From positions 1-64,000 of the forward strand of contig JAWKPC010000023.1 in assembly GCA_041390865.1 (NCBI GenBank): a stretch of DNA of 64,000 nucleotides, in the 5' to 3' direction. Below, piece by piece: positions 1-9,418 of this stretch. Below the pieces are notes generated by a model. It made no database searches, was not told the DNA's origin, and worked only from the letters and a program-made list of their open reading frames with translations. The stretch comes from JAUIIK01 sp041390865. Lineage in GTDB: Bacteria; Chloroflexota; Chloroflexia; Thermomicrobiales; CFX8. The position numbers and the translations under genes are program-made. How positions within the stretch are numbered: position 1 is the first letter of the stretch; every line of letters starts with the position of its first letter.

Positions 1-1
1 T

Positions 2-167
2 CCAGACGCAATAGGGGACCGCGCGCTTCTCGGACCAGCGCCGCCAGCCTTCTGGTTTCGTTCGAGGGCCAGGCAAAATGTTGCCGTTTTGATACGGGGA
101 TGGAGCATGTGTCACGACCTTTTGACGGGAACACCCGTATCCTGACGATAGTGGCAATCGGTTTCAT
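2..167 (-). CDS. possible truncated ORF at window edge
   Basis: An open frame starts at the ATG whose complement ends at 167 and stays open to the left edge, about 55 codons. The product is basic and resembles nothing I recognise. The upstream ribosome-binding sequence is weak (AGGTCATC). It may be the 5' end of a gene that continues outside the window, or chance. Confidence 0.25.
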   Translation of the reverse strand, partial: MKPIATIVRIRVFPSKGRDTCSIPVSKRQHFAWPSNETRRLAALVREARGPLLRL

Positions 168-678
168 CGGTGATGACCTGCACGCCCGAATCAGTCCGAA
201 TGCCCCACGAAACGGTTGACCGGAAGGAGAACGGTCGGAGAGCTCTGCAACAGCGGTTGCGGGCATCGGCCCGAAATCTGCTGTACGCACTCGGAGCAAT
301 CAGCGTCCCGACGGCCTGGTCGCCATCGACCAGCTAGCGCGAGAAATGGAAACACCATGACCAGAGAGATCTTGGGCACAACCGTTGAGATTCCTCCACG
401 ACAAAGCGGCTCCCCGGCCAGCACAGGCATTGTCAAAGGGAGCCGCGAGTTCATTTCTGTTCCGAACAGTCAACCTGTCGGGGCCGCCCCCTTCTGGTCT
501 CCCCTCAGCTCTTGTCAGGCCACGGCCTCCGGTCAGCACTAGATCTGTCATCCGAGCGACGTCGTTGTATGGTCGAAACAGGCATTTCGTCCTGCGAAGC
601 CGCTCGTGAAGACCGCATCCAACCAATCATCTTCACAATTCTGAGAATGGCATCCGTAGGTTAGGAAGGATCGATACT
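168..678. other. intergenic stretch, no convincing gene
   Basis: About 500 bases before the HPF-like gene. Short overlapping frames exist on both strands, but none has a recognisable product or a good ribosome-binding site. It presumably holds the promoter of the HPF-like gene. I see no clear -35/-10 pair. Confidence 0.5.
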
Positions 679-1164
679 ATGCGTTACCGATTCCATCACA
701 TCAGCCAGGCCTCGCTCGCTCAGGTCGAGGATTACGTGCGCGAAAAGGCATCCCTTATCGAGAGCCGTCTTGCGACCTTCGAAGACGATCTCATCGAGCT
801 GGACGTGCGCCTCGACTATGACGACAAGCGCCGACGGGATCGCCGGAACGACGCGAACTACGATGGCCATCTCGTCCTCTATCTGCCGGGCAACCACCTC
901 AAGAACATCGGAGCGACCGGGCACGGCGAGTCCTGGGCGACGGCGATCAACGAGGCGTTCAGCGATCTGGAAGTGCAGTTGGAGAAGACGCTGGCGAAGC
1001 TCCATCGCGAACCGGATATCCACGACTATCGCCACCGCCCGTCCTGGGAACGGGAAGGCGCTGAGCTGCTCGGGGAGCCGCAGGACGAGCCGAACGACTC
1101 GCAGCGTTGGATGGAAGAGTGGGATCAGCGTCACCCGACGGAACCACGGTCGGGTAACGAATAG
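679..1164 (+). CDS. HPF/RaiA-like ribosome hibernation factor
   Basis: A 161-residue protein matching the ribosome hibernation promoting factor/sigma-54 modulation family. Members bind the decoding region of the 30S subunit and silence ribosomes in starvation or stationary phase. The N-terminal 110 residues show the family pattern: a helix rich in E/K (VEDYVREKASLIESRL), then alternating strands ending in HLVLYLPG, then a second helix with paired Glu (DLEVQLEKTLAKL). The tail is acidic and short, without the long dimerisation domain of long HPFs. AGGAAGG lies 10 bases before the ATG. It is the first gene of a block rich in stress proteins and converges on the PEP synthase gene. Confidence 0.75.
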   Translation: MRYRFHHISQASLAQVEDYVREKASLIESRLATFEDDLIELDVRLDYDDKRRRDRRNDANYDGHLVLYLPGNHLKNIGATGHGESWATAINEAFSDLEVQLEKTLAKLHREPDIHDYRHRPSWEREGAELLGEPQDEPNDSQRWMEEWDQRHPTEPRSGNE

Positions 1165-1183
1165 CAGATCGATATTCAAGCTC

Positions 1184-1210
1184 GGGAGGCGATGGATTCC
1201 ATCGCCTCCC
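1184..1210. terminator. bidirectional terminator hairpin
   Basis: A perfect 12-bp inverted repeat (GGGAGGCGATGG, loop ATT, complement) lies between the convergent HPF-like and PEP synthase genes. There is no long T-tract, so it is a plausible shared terminator rather than a classical one. Confidence 0.7.
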
Positions 1211-1225
1211 TCTCGAGGATTCCGG

Positions 1226-3642
1226 CTACGCCGTAACCGCTTCCCGTGCCGGCACACCCTGCTTCTGCTCGATCGCCGCCACTCGATGGAGAACGTCAAT
1301 CACGCTGTCGGGGCTCAACGACATCGAGTCGATGCCCGCTTCAACCAGGAACTCGGCGAACTCCGGATAGTTCGACGGCGCTTCGCCGCAAATACCGACC
1401 GGCGTGTTCGACGCGTGAGCGTCAACGATCAACTGAACGATCATCCGCTTCACCGCGTCGTTGCGCTCGTCGAAGAGATGGGCCAGGTCCGATGAGTCGC
1501 GGTCGATCCCGAGTACTAGCTGGGTGAGGTCGTTGCTACCGATCGAGAAACCATCGAAGCGCTCGGCGAACTCGCTGGCGAGGACGATATTGGATGGAAT
1601 CTCGGCCATAACGTAGACCTCGAGGCCGTCCTTTCCTCGCACGAGGCCATGTTCGGCCATGACTTCGAGCACCCGATCGGCTTCCTCAACCGTGCGGCAG
1701 AATGGAATCATCACGATGACGTTATCGAGTCCGATCTGCTCCCGGACCCGCCGGATCGCCGCGCATTCGAGGGCGAATCCTTCGCGGTAGCGCTCGTCGT
1801 AGTATCGGGATGCACCGCGGAACCCCAGCATCGGATTGGCTTCTTCCGGCTCGAACGCCCGGCCCCCGATCAGGTCGGCATATTCGTTGGTCTTGAAGTC
1901 GCTCATCCGGACGATCACCGGATGCGGATAGTGCGGCGTCGCGATCTTCGCGATCCCGAGGGCAAGGCGCTCCACGAAATACTGCTGCCTGTCATCGTAG
2001 GCCCTGGTCAATTCGGCGATCTGCTCCGAGGCTGCATCGTCGTCGACCTTGTCCGGATGGATGAGCGCCATCGGATGGATCTTGATGTGGTTGTTGATGA
2101 TGAACTCCATCCGGGCGAGTCCGATCCCCCGACTCGGAAGCTTCCACCAGCGGAGAGACGCAGCCGGACTGGCGATGTTGATCATGATCCGTGTCCGGGT
2201 TTCCGGGACGTCATCCAGCTGTTCTTCCGACTCCTCGTACTCGAGGATACCTTCGTAGATCGTGCCCTCGTCGCCGATGCATGACATCGTGACTTCCTGG
2301 CCGTCGGATAGCTCGCTGCTCGCGTGGCCCGTCCCGACGATAGCCGGAATGCCCAGCTCCCGGCTGACGATCGCGGCGTGGCAGGTGCGTCCTCCGTGGT
2401 CAGTAATGATCCCGGCAGCGCGGCGCAGGGCCGGCACCCAATCAGGATCGGTCATCTCCGTCACGAGGATCGAGCCGGGCTCGAAAAGGCCGATGTCCCC
2501 TGCACGTTCGATGACCTGGATCTTTCCGGCGGCTACCGACGAGCCGATAGCGAGGCCGCGCATCAGGACCGAACCCTTCTCCTTCAGGTCATACGTCTTG
2601 ATCGAGGTTGCGTCGCGGCGGGATTCGACGGTTTCCGGCCGCGCCTGAACGATATAGAGATCGCCAGTCTGCCCGTCGCGCGCCCACTCGATATCCATCG
2701 GGCGGCCGTAGTGGCGCTCGATGTCGATGGCCCAGCGAGCCAGCTGGAGAATCTCATCATCCTGGAGAACGAAGCGGGAACGCTCTTCGTCGGTCGTTGC
2801 GACCATCGTCGTGGTTGCTCCGTCGTTATTGTCGCCATAGATGAGCTTGTTCTCGTTCGCCCCGAGCTCTTTCTCGATGATCGGCGTGAGCCCTTGTCGT
2901 CGAGGAGAGGCTTGAAGACAAGGTATTCATCCGGATCGACGGTGCCCTTGACGACGGTCTCTCCAAGCCCCCAGGCGGCGTTGATCAACACGATGTCGGA
3001 AAAGCCAGTCTCGGTGTCGATCGTGAACATCACGCCGGCCGCACCTACATCGGACCGCACCATCCTCTGAACACCGACCGAGAGAGCAACCGTCATGTCA
3101 TCGAAGCCGTGCGCTTGCCGGTAGCTGATCGCCCGGTCGGTAAATAGCGAGGCGATGCACTTCCGGCACGCCTCCAGCAGCTGATCCTCGCCCCGTACAT
3201 TGAGATAGGTCTCCTGCTGACCTGCGAAACTGGCGTCAGGAAGGTCCTCGGCCGTCGCGCTGCTGCGAACCGCAACATCCACGTTCTCGACGTCGCTTCG
3301 AGATGAGAGATCCCGGTAGGCTTCTCTGATCGATGTCGCCAGCTCATCCGGAATCTCCGACTCCAGGATCAACCGGCGAATGCGCTCGCCAACCTCGTCC
3401 AGCGGACGAGCATCCGTGCTTAGTTCTTCAAGCAGTCCGGCGATCTCATCTCGGATTCCCGCTCGATCGATGAACATCCGGTACGCCTCGGCGGTCGTTG
3501 CAAACCCGGCGGGCACCCGAATGCCCTGTGATGCGAGGGCACCGATCATTTCCCCGAGCGAGGCGTTCTTTCCGCCGACGCTCGCTACATCGTCGATATC
3601 GAGGTCTTCATACCAGACAACAAGTTCGGAATCCTGGGCCAT
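1226..3642 (-). CDS. ppsA: phosphoenolpyruvate synthase, one frameshift
   Basis: Pyruvate, water dikinase makes PEP from pyruvate and ATP for gluconeogenesis. The N-terminal ATP-binding domain begins SVGGKNASLGEM and contains the RSSATAEDLPDASFAGQQ segment. The central phosphohistidine domain has GGRTCHAAIVSRELGIPA with the catalytic His. The C-terminal PEP-binding barrel has GSNDLTQLVLGIDRD and GICGEAPS. Together the frames give about 805 residues, the normal family length. The start at 3642 has GGAGG 8 bases upstream. The reading frame breaks near 2888-2894: after LLDDKG one base is missing (GGGCTCACG where GGGCCTCACG would restore LTPIIEKEL). A deletion in the C run, real or from sequencing, is the simplest explanation. 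A GTTACAG motif lies about 105 bases upstream. Confidence 0.9.
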
Positions 3643-4004
3643 TGGTCTCACCTCCACGTCACCGTTCTTCGTCATTCGACGTTTGCATCGTCTCTGATCG
3701 AGCGTAGCGGTCGCATAACGGCACAAACGGGCATGATGCAAAAACGTTACAGATTCCCTCTGTGTGCCCACCGGGAGACATCCTGCATCGTTGCCGGAGA
3801 AGACTTGACTCGATTGCTGCGATTCTGTAATGCGGCTCGTCCGATGCTTGTGCGGCTGTAACCTCCGCGGCAGTAGTCTGGACAGGATGACAATCGTGCA
3901 CGCGCCGCCCCGACGCCGCGATGCCGGAAACTTCCCGCTCCGGCGTGACGTCGAAGGCCGCGGCACATCGACTGAATCGCCATCTGATCGAATCGAGGCC
4001 GAAA
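3643..4004. promoter_or_regulatory. divergent intergenic region with GTTACAG site
   Basis: About 360 bases separate the start of ppsA (minus) and a small ORF (plus). The only notable element is GTTACAG at 3746-3752, a 7-mer also present in three further spots between 6.3 and 10.5 kb, all intergenic. No convincing sigma-70 promoter could be assigned. Confidence 0.35.
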
Positions 4005-4226
4005 ATGACGGGCAACTGGATTCATCTCGGCACGCGCTACCTGAACCTCGACAACATCACCGAGGTTCGCCTGCAGGATCAGCATCGCCAGGCATACGTG
4101 TTCTACGCCGGCGGAGGGGCGCTGCAGCTCGACCAGGATGATGCGCGCGCCCTCGAAGCGTTCCTGAAGGAACAGGCTACGGTGATTGAAGCGCTGCCGC
4201 GCACGATCGGTCCCTCGGCCAGCTGA
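4005..4226 (+). CDS. small hypothetical protein, 73 aa
   Basis: A 73-residue protein starting MTGNWIHLGTRYLNLDNI, with predicted strands (VYVF-like segment) followed by an acidic helix and a Pro/Ser tail. The pattern of one hydrophobic sheet plus helix suggests a small folded protein, but I do not recognise the family. The start is chosen at the ATG of MTGNW. Only a weak purine stretch (CGAGG) precedes it. It is followed at once by a strong hairpin terminator, which supports a real transcription unit. It sits between ppsA and an SDR gene. Confidence 0.5.
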   Translation: MTGNWIHLGTRYLNLDNITEVRLQDQHRQAYVFYAGGGALQLDQDDARALEAFLKEQATVIEALPRTIGPSAS

Positions 4227-4233
4227 CGAATGA

Positions 4234-4271
4234 GAATCGGCACGTTAGGTGATGTCCCAACGTGCCGATTC
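4234..4271. terminator. bidirectional terminator hairpin
   Basis: A 13-bp perfect inverted repeat (GAATCGGCACGTT, 12-base loop, complement) lies between the stop of the small plus-strand ORF and the stop of the minus-strand SDR gene. It probably ends both. Confidence 0.75.
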
Positions 4272-4298
4272 GGGGTTTACGCGTACAGGTCGTCGTCC

Positions 4299-5075
4299 CT
4301 ATCCCAGCTGGTATCCCGCGATCCAGCCGCCGTCAACGACCATCGACGAGCCGGTCACGAACGACGCCTGATCCGAGCAGAGCCAGACCACCAGATCGGC
4401 CACCTCGTCAGGCGTACCCAGCCGGCCGATCGGTTCAAGCGCAACCAGGGGCGACTGCGCCTCCGCGCTCGTCCCGATCGCCTGTTCGATCATCGGCGTC
4501 TCGATGAAGCCCGGGCAGACAGCAGCAATCCGAATCCCGCTTGCCGCATAGTCGAGCGCGGCCGTTTTGGTCAGCCCGAGCACGCCATGCTTCGCGGCAA
4601 CATAGGCCGAATTGCCTTTAAGCGCGACGTGTCCCAGCACCGACGAACAATTGACGATAACGCCCGCGCCCTGCTCCAGCATTCTCGGGATCTCGTACTT
4701 CATCGAAAGCCAGACGCCGATCAGGTTGACGTCGATGACCTTGCGCCAGTTCTCCGATTCGATGTCGGCTGCGGGACCGCCCTGACCGGAGATCCCGGCG
4801 TTGTTGAAGGCGTAGTCGAGACGGCCGTACGTCTCGATCGCCTTCGCGACCATCTCCTCAACGGCCGCCTCGTCGCTGACATCGGCCTCGACGAAGATCG
4901 CCTCTCCACCGGCCGCCTCGACCAGCGAGACGGTTTCGTGCCCGAGGTCAGGGTTCAATCCGGTCGCAACCACCTTTGCTCCCGCGCGAGCGAAGGCGAC
5001 AGCCGTCGCTCGGCCAATGCCCGAGCTCGCCCCGGTCACCAGCGCGACTTTGCCACTCATGTCTATCCCAGTCAT
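4299..5075 (-). CDS. SDR-family NAD(P)-dependent oxidoreductase
   Basis: A 258-residue classical short-chain dehydrogenase/reductase. It has the dinucleotide motif TGASSGIG near residue 16, NNAG near residue 90, and the catalytic Ser and YxxxK (SAYVAAK) near residues 140-158. The C-terminal half keeps the PG motif (CPGFIETP) and ends with the usual SFVTGSSMVVDGGW strand. Substrate cannot be deduced. Such proteins usually act on alcohols, sugars or 3-oxoacyl groups in the cytoplasm. GGAGGTG lies 6 bases before the ATG at 5075. An alternative start five codons later (MSGK) is possible but has no better site. Confidence 0.9.
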   Translation of the reverse strand: MTGIDMSGKVALVTGASSGIGRATAVAFARAGAKVVATGLNPDLGHETVSLVEAAGGEAIFVEADVSDEAAVEEMVAKAIETYGRLDYAFNNAGISGQGGPAADIESENWRKVIDVNLIGVWLSMKYEIPRMLEQGAGVIVNCSSVLGHVALKGNSAYVAAKHGVLGLTKTAALDYAASGIRIAAVCPGFIETPMIEQAIGTSAEAQSPLVALEPIGRLGTPDEVADLVVWLCSDQASFVTGSSMVVDGGWIAGYQLG

Positions 5076-5095
5076 CGTGTCACCTCCAGAATGAA

Positions 5096-5129
5096 GACCA
5101 CCCGTGGTGCAACTGCGTCACGGGTGGTC
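5096..5129. terminator. hairpin downstream of the bactofilin-like gene
   Basis: An 11-bp perfect inverted repeat (GACCACCCGTG and complement, 12-base loop). On the plus strand it is followed by an A run. On the minus strand it lies just after the stop of the 5160-6110 gene, which it probably terminates before the SDR gene begins. Confidence 0.55.
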
Positions 5130-5159
5130 GAAAAATCAAGCATGGGTCAACCGGCCCGG

Positions 5160-6110
5160 TCAGCTTGCCGGCGACGGTTGCTCCGTACCGACGTAGGAAC
5201 GATCCTCAACCTGTTCGCCACGGCCGCCCCGCCAGGCATCCCAGGCGAGCAGCGTCAGCGCTCCGGCGCCCACGACGGCCGCCAGGAACTGGATAATCCC
5301 GCCGAAGAACGGGATCAAGCCGACCAGGTGCAACAGAACGACGCCAACCACGGCGCCAAGATACGGATGCTCGAACTCGGCCAGCGGCCGGTTGCGACCG
5401 ACGATCGCCAGCCCGATCCGTGTACCGGCGACGATGTAACCCAGCACTGCCATCAGCGGCATCAGCAGCAACAGCAGCGCCAGCCCGACTCCGATTCCGA
5501 ACACCGAGAAGAACGCGAAGATCGCGGCGGCAGGGATCAGGAATCCACCGACGACTGCGGCGATGACCGTCGCGCCGGTGCGTTCGGTGATGAACCGCGC
5601 CGACGTCACCATCTGGCGTCCACCGACGGCCGCGAAGAGAAGCGCCGTCACGATCGACAGTAGGGTTACCGATACCCACAGGAACGCAGAAACAGCGAAC
5701 GTATCCCAGGAGGACCAGGTGATCGCCGATCGATCGTTCGTCGAGCCTTGGACAGTACTTCCGTCGGCTTTGACCAGGTCGCTGTCATAGAGATTCAAGT
5801 CTCCGGTGATCAGCGCCCCGTCGAGGAGTTCGATCTCGCCACTGATGACGACGACGTCTCCGTCGACCGTACCCGCAACAGTAGCGTTGCCGTCGACGAC
5901 GACCAGCGATTCGGTCACGTTGCCGTCGACGGTCACGTTATCGCTGATAACGATCACGTTGTCGACCGTTTCCCCGGCCGCGACGTCGATCGGTCCATTG
6001 ATCCGGATGAGCACATCATCGCCGGACTCACCCGCGTCTTGTGCGGCTACGGATGCGGGCGCGAGCGCTAGGAGCAGCACGACGAATACAAACAACCAGT
6101 GTCTACGCAT
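5160..6110 (-). CDS. secreted bactofilin-like repeat plus four-TM protein
   Basis: A 316-residue membrane protein. A signal peptide (hydrophobic core LFVFVVLLLALAP, cleavage near ASVAAQ) is followed by roughly 90 residues of short beta repeats of the type VDGNVTESLVVVDGNATVAGTVDGDVVV, which resemble polymer-forming bactofilin repeats. Four or more membrane segments follow (about residues 135-290), then a short polar tail. This places the beta-helix outside the membrane. The family is common but of unknown role; envelope scaffolding is a guess. The ATG at 6110 has AAAGGAG upstream. It is divergent from the cation ATPase gene. Confidence 0.7.
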   Translation of the reverse strand: MRRHWLFVFVVLLLALAPASVAAQDAGESGDDVLIRINGPIDVAAGETVDNVIVISDNVTVDGNVTESLVVVDGNATVAGTVDGDVVVISGEIELLDGALITGDLNLYDSDLVKADGSTVQGSTNDRSAITWSSWDTFAVSAFLWVSVTLLSIVTALLFAAVGGRQMVTSARFITERTGATVIAAVVGGFLIPAAAIFAFFSVFGIGVGLALLLLLMPLMAVLGYIVAGTRIGLAIVGRNRPLAEFEHPYLGAVVGVVLLHLVGLIPFFGGIIQFLAAVVGAGALTLLAWDAWRGGRGEQVEDRSYVGTEQPSPAS

Positions 6111-6467
6111 GACAACTCGCTCCTTTCAGATGCAATCCCATGAGCGAAGTTGAGGAGCCGGTTCGCCTTACAATTGGCGATCCCACGCATCGCGTCGAAA
6201 GTCCGCCTTTCGATCGTCGATCGGGACGGCCTGAACCTCCCCGATTCACCCGTCCGTACCCAGACTACCGCCGCGCTCGTTACATCCGTCACAACAATCG
6301 ATCCGCTCGTGTTACAGAGCCGTTAAGCCGGAACCGATGAACGTTCCGGTTTCCGATTGCGCTCGGATTCGCGTCCGTTACAGTCTCGTGCCAATACCGA
6401 TCCAGTAGGCCGGAACCGAGCTGCCGACCGATAGAATTAACCATTGGAAAGCCTGACAGGTGTGTCG
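6111..6467. promoter_or_regulatory. divergent regulatory region with repeated motifs
   Basis: The region lies between the bactofilin-like gene (minus) and the cation ATPase gene (plus). It holds two GTTACAG sites (6311-6317 and 6377-6383) and between them an inverted repeat CCGGAAC-N8-GTTCCGG at 6328-6349, a plausible operator for a dimeric regulator. No promoter hexamers stand out. Confidence 0.4.
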
Positions 6468-9179
6468 ATGGCTCAAGTGCGGATGACAACCGACAAGCCT
6501 CGAGCTAGCTGGCACGCGGAGCCAGTCGAAGAAGTAGTTGCCCTGCTCGGTACCGGTCCGGAGGGACTATCATCCGGCGAAACCCGGAGCCGCCTTGCTC
6601 TCTACGGCCCGAATCAACTGCCCGAGGAGGCCCCCCCGAGCGCGCTGGAACTCCTCGTTCGTCAGATGCGAAGCCCACTCATCTACATTCTCATCGTGGC
6701 GTTCCTGGTGACGTTGGCCCTGGCCGAATACATCGATGCCGGGGTGATCGCCGCGGTGCTGATCATCAATTCCACGATTGGCTTCGTCCAGGAAAGGCAG
6801 GCCGACCGCTCTGTCCGCGCGCTCGGACGTCTCCTGACTCCAGTTGCCACGGTTGTCAGAGACGGACAGACCAAGGCGACCAACAGCCGCGAACTCGTTC
6901 CGGGAGATCGCGTCCAGCTCGAGACTGGACAGCACGTGCCCGCCGATCTCCGGATCGCTGCTTCCAATGGTCTGCTCGTTGACGAGTCCCTCCTGACCGG
7001 CGAATCCGAGCCCACCGCGAAGCAGCCAGATCCAGTCGAAGCCGCAGTCCCGCCGCACGACCGGACGAACATGGTCTACACCGGCACGACCGTCGTCCGG
7101 GGACGAGGCTTTGGCTACGTCGTCGCGACCGGCACCCGGACGCAGGTTGGTGAGATCGCCACGCACATGCGGGAAGCGGCCCTAACGACGACGCCACTCC
7201 AGCGCCACGTCGCCCGCCTCTCCCAGATTATCGGTATTGTCGTGGCAGTTGCCGCGCTCATCGCGTTCGGGATCGGCATCGCGGCCGGAGAGACGGTGAA
7301 CGAGATGTTCCTCGTCGCAGTCGCCCTTGCGGTTTCGGCGGTGCCGGAGGGGCTGCCCGTCGCATTCACAATCACGCTGGCACTCGGCGTCCGCAGGATG
7401 GCCGAGAGGGATGCCATCGTCCGGCAACTACCGGCGGTCGAGACACTCGGCAGCACGACCGTTATCGGTTCGGACAAGACTGGCACGCTGACCCAGAATC
7501 GCATGGCCGTTCAGCGTATCTGGACAGCGGACGAGCAATTGGATGTCCCGTCCCGCCATGCACCGCTCCAGATGAACGGCGCGCATCTTGGCAAACCCAC
7601 GCCGCTTGACTTCGTCCTGCTTGCAGGCGCGCTGGCAAACGAGGCCGAGATCCACTCGGACGCCACCACCGGCGACGCTGGATTCGGCGATCCGACCGAA
7701 CTCGCCCTGTTGACCGCCGCGAGTAACTTCGGGCGTCCTCCGGCGACGATTCGTTCGCAGTATCCAGTTCATACCAGCCTGCCGTTCGAGCCCGAGCGTC
7801 AGTATTCCGCGGTCGTCGTCAGGCTCGCCGGCGACCAGACCAACCAGTACTTGACTCTCGTAAAAGGCGCGCCGGAACGGCTGGGGCGCTTCTGCACTCG
7901 GATAGCGACCCGAGAACGACTTGTGGAATTCAATGCAGCCAGCGTTGAGGAGGCAGCCGAAAGCATGGCGCGCGACGGTCAACGAGTCCTGGCGATGGCC
8001 TACCGGTTCGACAAAGAGCCGCCGGCGGACCTCGAGAACCTCCACGGCCTCACATTCGCCGGCATGCAGGGACTCATCGACCCTCCTCGCGTGGGCGTCG
8101 AGGACGCTATCCAGGGCTGCCGGGACGCCGGAATTCGCGTCCTGATGATCACCGGTGACCACGCCACGACGGCGATGGCGATCGGCTCCCGGATCGGGCT
8201 TGACGCGACGCCGGACACGGTCATGAGCGGCATCGATGTCGAGCCACTGTCCGACAGCGAACTCCGGGACCGTGTCCGCACGACGTCGATCTACGCCCGC
8301 GTCACGCCCGAGCAGAAGCTCCGGATCGTTCAGGCGCTTCGTGACAACGGCGAGATTGTCGCGGTGACCGGAGATGGTGTGAACGACGCGCCGGCTCTTC
8401 GTGCCGCCGATATCGGGGTCGCGATGGGGTTGAACGGTACCGATGTCGCACGCGAAGCCGCTGACATGGTCCTGACCGACGACGACTTCACGAGCATTTA
8501 TGACGCGGTTCGCGAGGGCCGGGTGACCTTCGATAACCTGCGCAAGGTCACGTTCTTCCTGGTCGCGACCAATGTCGCTGAGATCCTCGCCGTCCTTACG
8601 GCGCTGACCCTCGGCTGGCCGCTGCCCTTCCGACCAGCCCAGATCCTCTGGCTCAACCTCGTCACTGAAGGAGTCCAGGATGTCGCGCTAGCATTCGAGC
8701 CCGGAGAATCCGGCGTCGTCCACAGACAGCCACGTCCGGCGGGAGAAGGGATCATCAACCGCGTGCTCTGGGAACGCACGCTGATTGCCGGCATCGTTAT
8801 GACGGTCGGGACACTCCTGCTCTTCCGGTGGCAGACAAACCTGGGCACGAGTCTCGCTCAGGCTCAGACAGTCGCGCTGACGACGATGGTCATGTTCGAG
8901 GCCGTCCAGGTCTTCAACGCCCGCACCTCCGGATCGATCTTTCGATCGAACCCGCTCTCGAACCCGTTCCTGCTTGTGGCGACGCTGGCGGCGCTCGGAC
9001 TCCACATCGGCGCCCTCTACTTCCCGCCGACCCAGACTGTCCTTCGCGTTGAACCGTTGCCGCTCTCGAACTGGGCCTGGATCATCCTGGTCAGCCTCTC
9101 GATCATCCTGTTCATGGAGCTGCATAAGTTCCTGCGACGCGACCGCCGTCAACCATCAGAAGCAGCTATGAGCCATTGA
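6468..9179 (+). CDS. P2-type cation-transporting ATPase
   Basis: A 903-residue P-type ATPase of the Ca2+/Na+ class in the cytoplasmic membrane. Features in order: N-terminal cation-ATPase domain with NQLPEE; TM1-2; actuator loop with LTGES; TM4 with the ion-site motif PEGLP; phosphorylation motif DKTGTLT with the aspartate at residue 336; nucleotide-binding KGAPE; hinge TGDGVNDAPAL; and six C-terminal membrane segments. PEGLP in TM4 fits Ca2+-type pumps rather than heavy-metal pumps, and there is no metal-binding HMA domain. Start: the ATG of MAQVRM is preferred because AGGTG lies 5 bases upstream; a TTG at 6444 is in frame. In Mycobacterium tuberculosis a similar pump (CtpF) belongs to the DosR regulon, and the neighbours here are also DosR-like. 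Confidence 0.9.
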   Translation: MAQVRMTTDKPRASWHAEPVEEVVALLGTGPEGLSSGETRSRLALYGPNQLPEEAPPSALELLVRQMRSPLIYILIVAFLVTLALAEYIDAGVIAAVLIINSTIGFVQERQADRSVRALGRLLTPVATVVRDGQTKATNSRELVPGDRVQLETGQHVPADLRIAASNGLLVDESLLTGESEPTAKQPDPVEAAVPPHDRTNMVYTGTTVVRGRGFGYVVATGTRTQVGEIATHMREAALTTTPLQRHVARLSQIIGIVVAVAALIAFGIGIAAGETVNEMFLVAVALAVSAVPEGLPVAFTITLALGVRRMAERDAIVRQLPAVETLGSTTVIGSDKTGTLTQNRMAVQRIWTADEQLDVPSRHAPLQMNGAHLGKPTPLDFVLLAGALANEAEIHSDATTGDAGFGDPTELALLTAASNFGRPPATIRSQYPVHTSLPFEPERQYSAVVVRLAGDQTNQYLTLVKGAPERLGRFCTRIATRERLVEFNAASVEEAAESMARDGQRVLAMAYRFDKEPPADLENLHGLTFAGMQGLIDPPRVGVEDAIQGCRDAGIRVLMITGDHATTAMAIGSRIGLDATPDTVMSGIDVEPLSDSELRDRVRTTSIYARVTPEQKLRIVQALRDNGEIVAVTGDGVNDAPALRAADIGVAMGLNGTDVAREAADMVLTDDDFTSIYDAVREGRVTFDNLRKVTFFLVATNVAEILAVLTALTLGWPLPFRPAQILWLNLVTEGVQDVALAFEPGESGVVHRQPRPAGEGIINRVLWERTLIAGIVMTVGTLLLFRWQTNLGTSLAQAQTVALTTMVMFEAVQVFNARTSGSIFRSNPLSNPFLLVATLAALGLHIGALYFPPTQTVLRVEPLPLSNWAWIILVSLSIILFMELHKFLRRDRRQPSEAAMSH

Positions 9180-9333
9180 GGATCTTTCGAATGTCCACAC
9201 CCTCAACAGAATAACCAAAGCGTGCTGCCGGAGGGCTCCTTCCGCCGGATGCAAGTCCGGTTGCCGTGATTTGCCAACGGGGAGTTTGTGGACCAGCCCG
9301 GACATGCGGGCAGCTATCGATCGCCCAATAGAG

Positions 9334-9357
9334 AGAAGGCACCCCGGGGTGCCTTCT
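9334..9357. terminator. bidirectional terminator palindrome
   Basis: A perfect 24-base palindrome (AGAAGGCACCCC and complement) lies between the convergent ATPase and UspA genes. Its effective loop is four bases. Confidence 0.75.
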
Positions 9358-9418
9358 GACAATTCGGAACCTGATCTCGCTCGGGACGGTAACAACGCTC
9401 TGCCGGGAGAGCCAGCTA

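Noticed and set aside
191..626. Overlapping short frames near the left end
   Set aside because: They overlap each other on both strands, lack ribosome-binding sites and encode low-information Arg/Pro-rich peptides typical of GC-rich shadow frames.
4230..5663. A 477-codon plus-strand frame opposite the SDR and bactofilin-like genes
   Set aside because: It is the antisense of two well-supported genes and its product is Arg/Asp/Gln-rich without family features.
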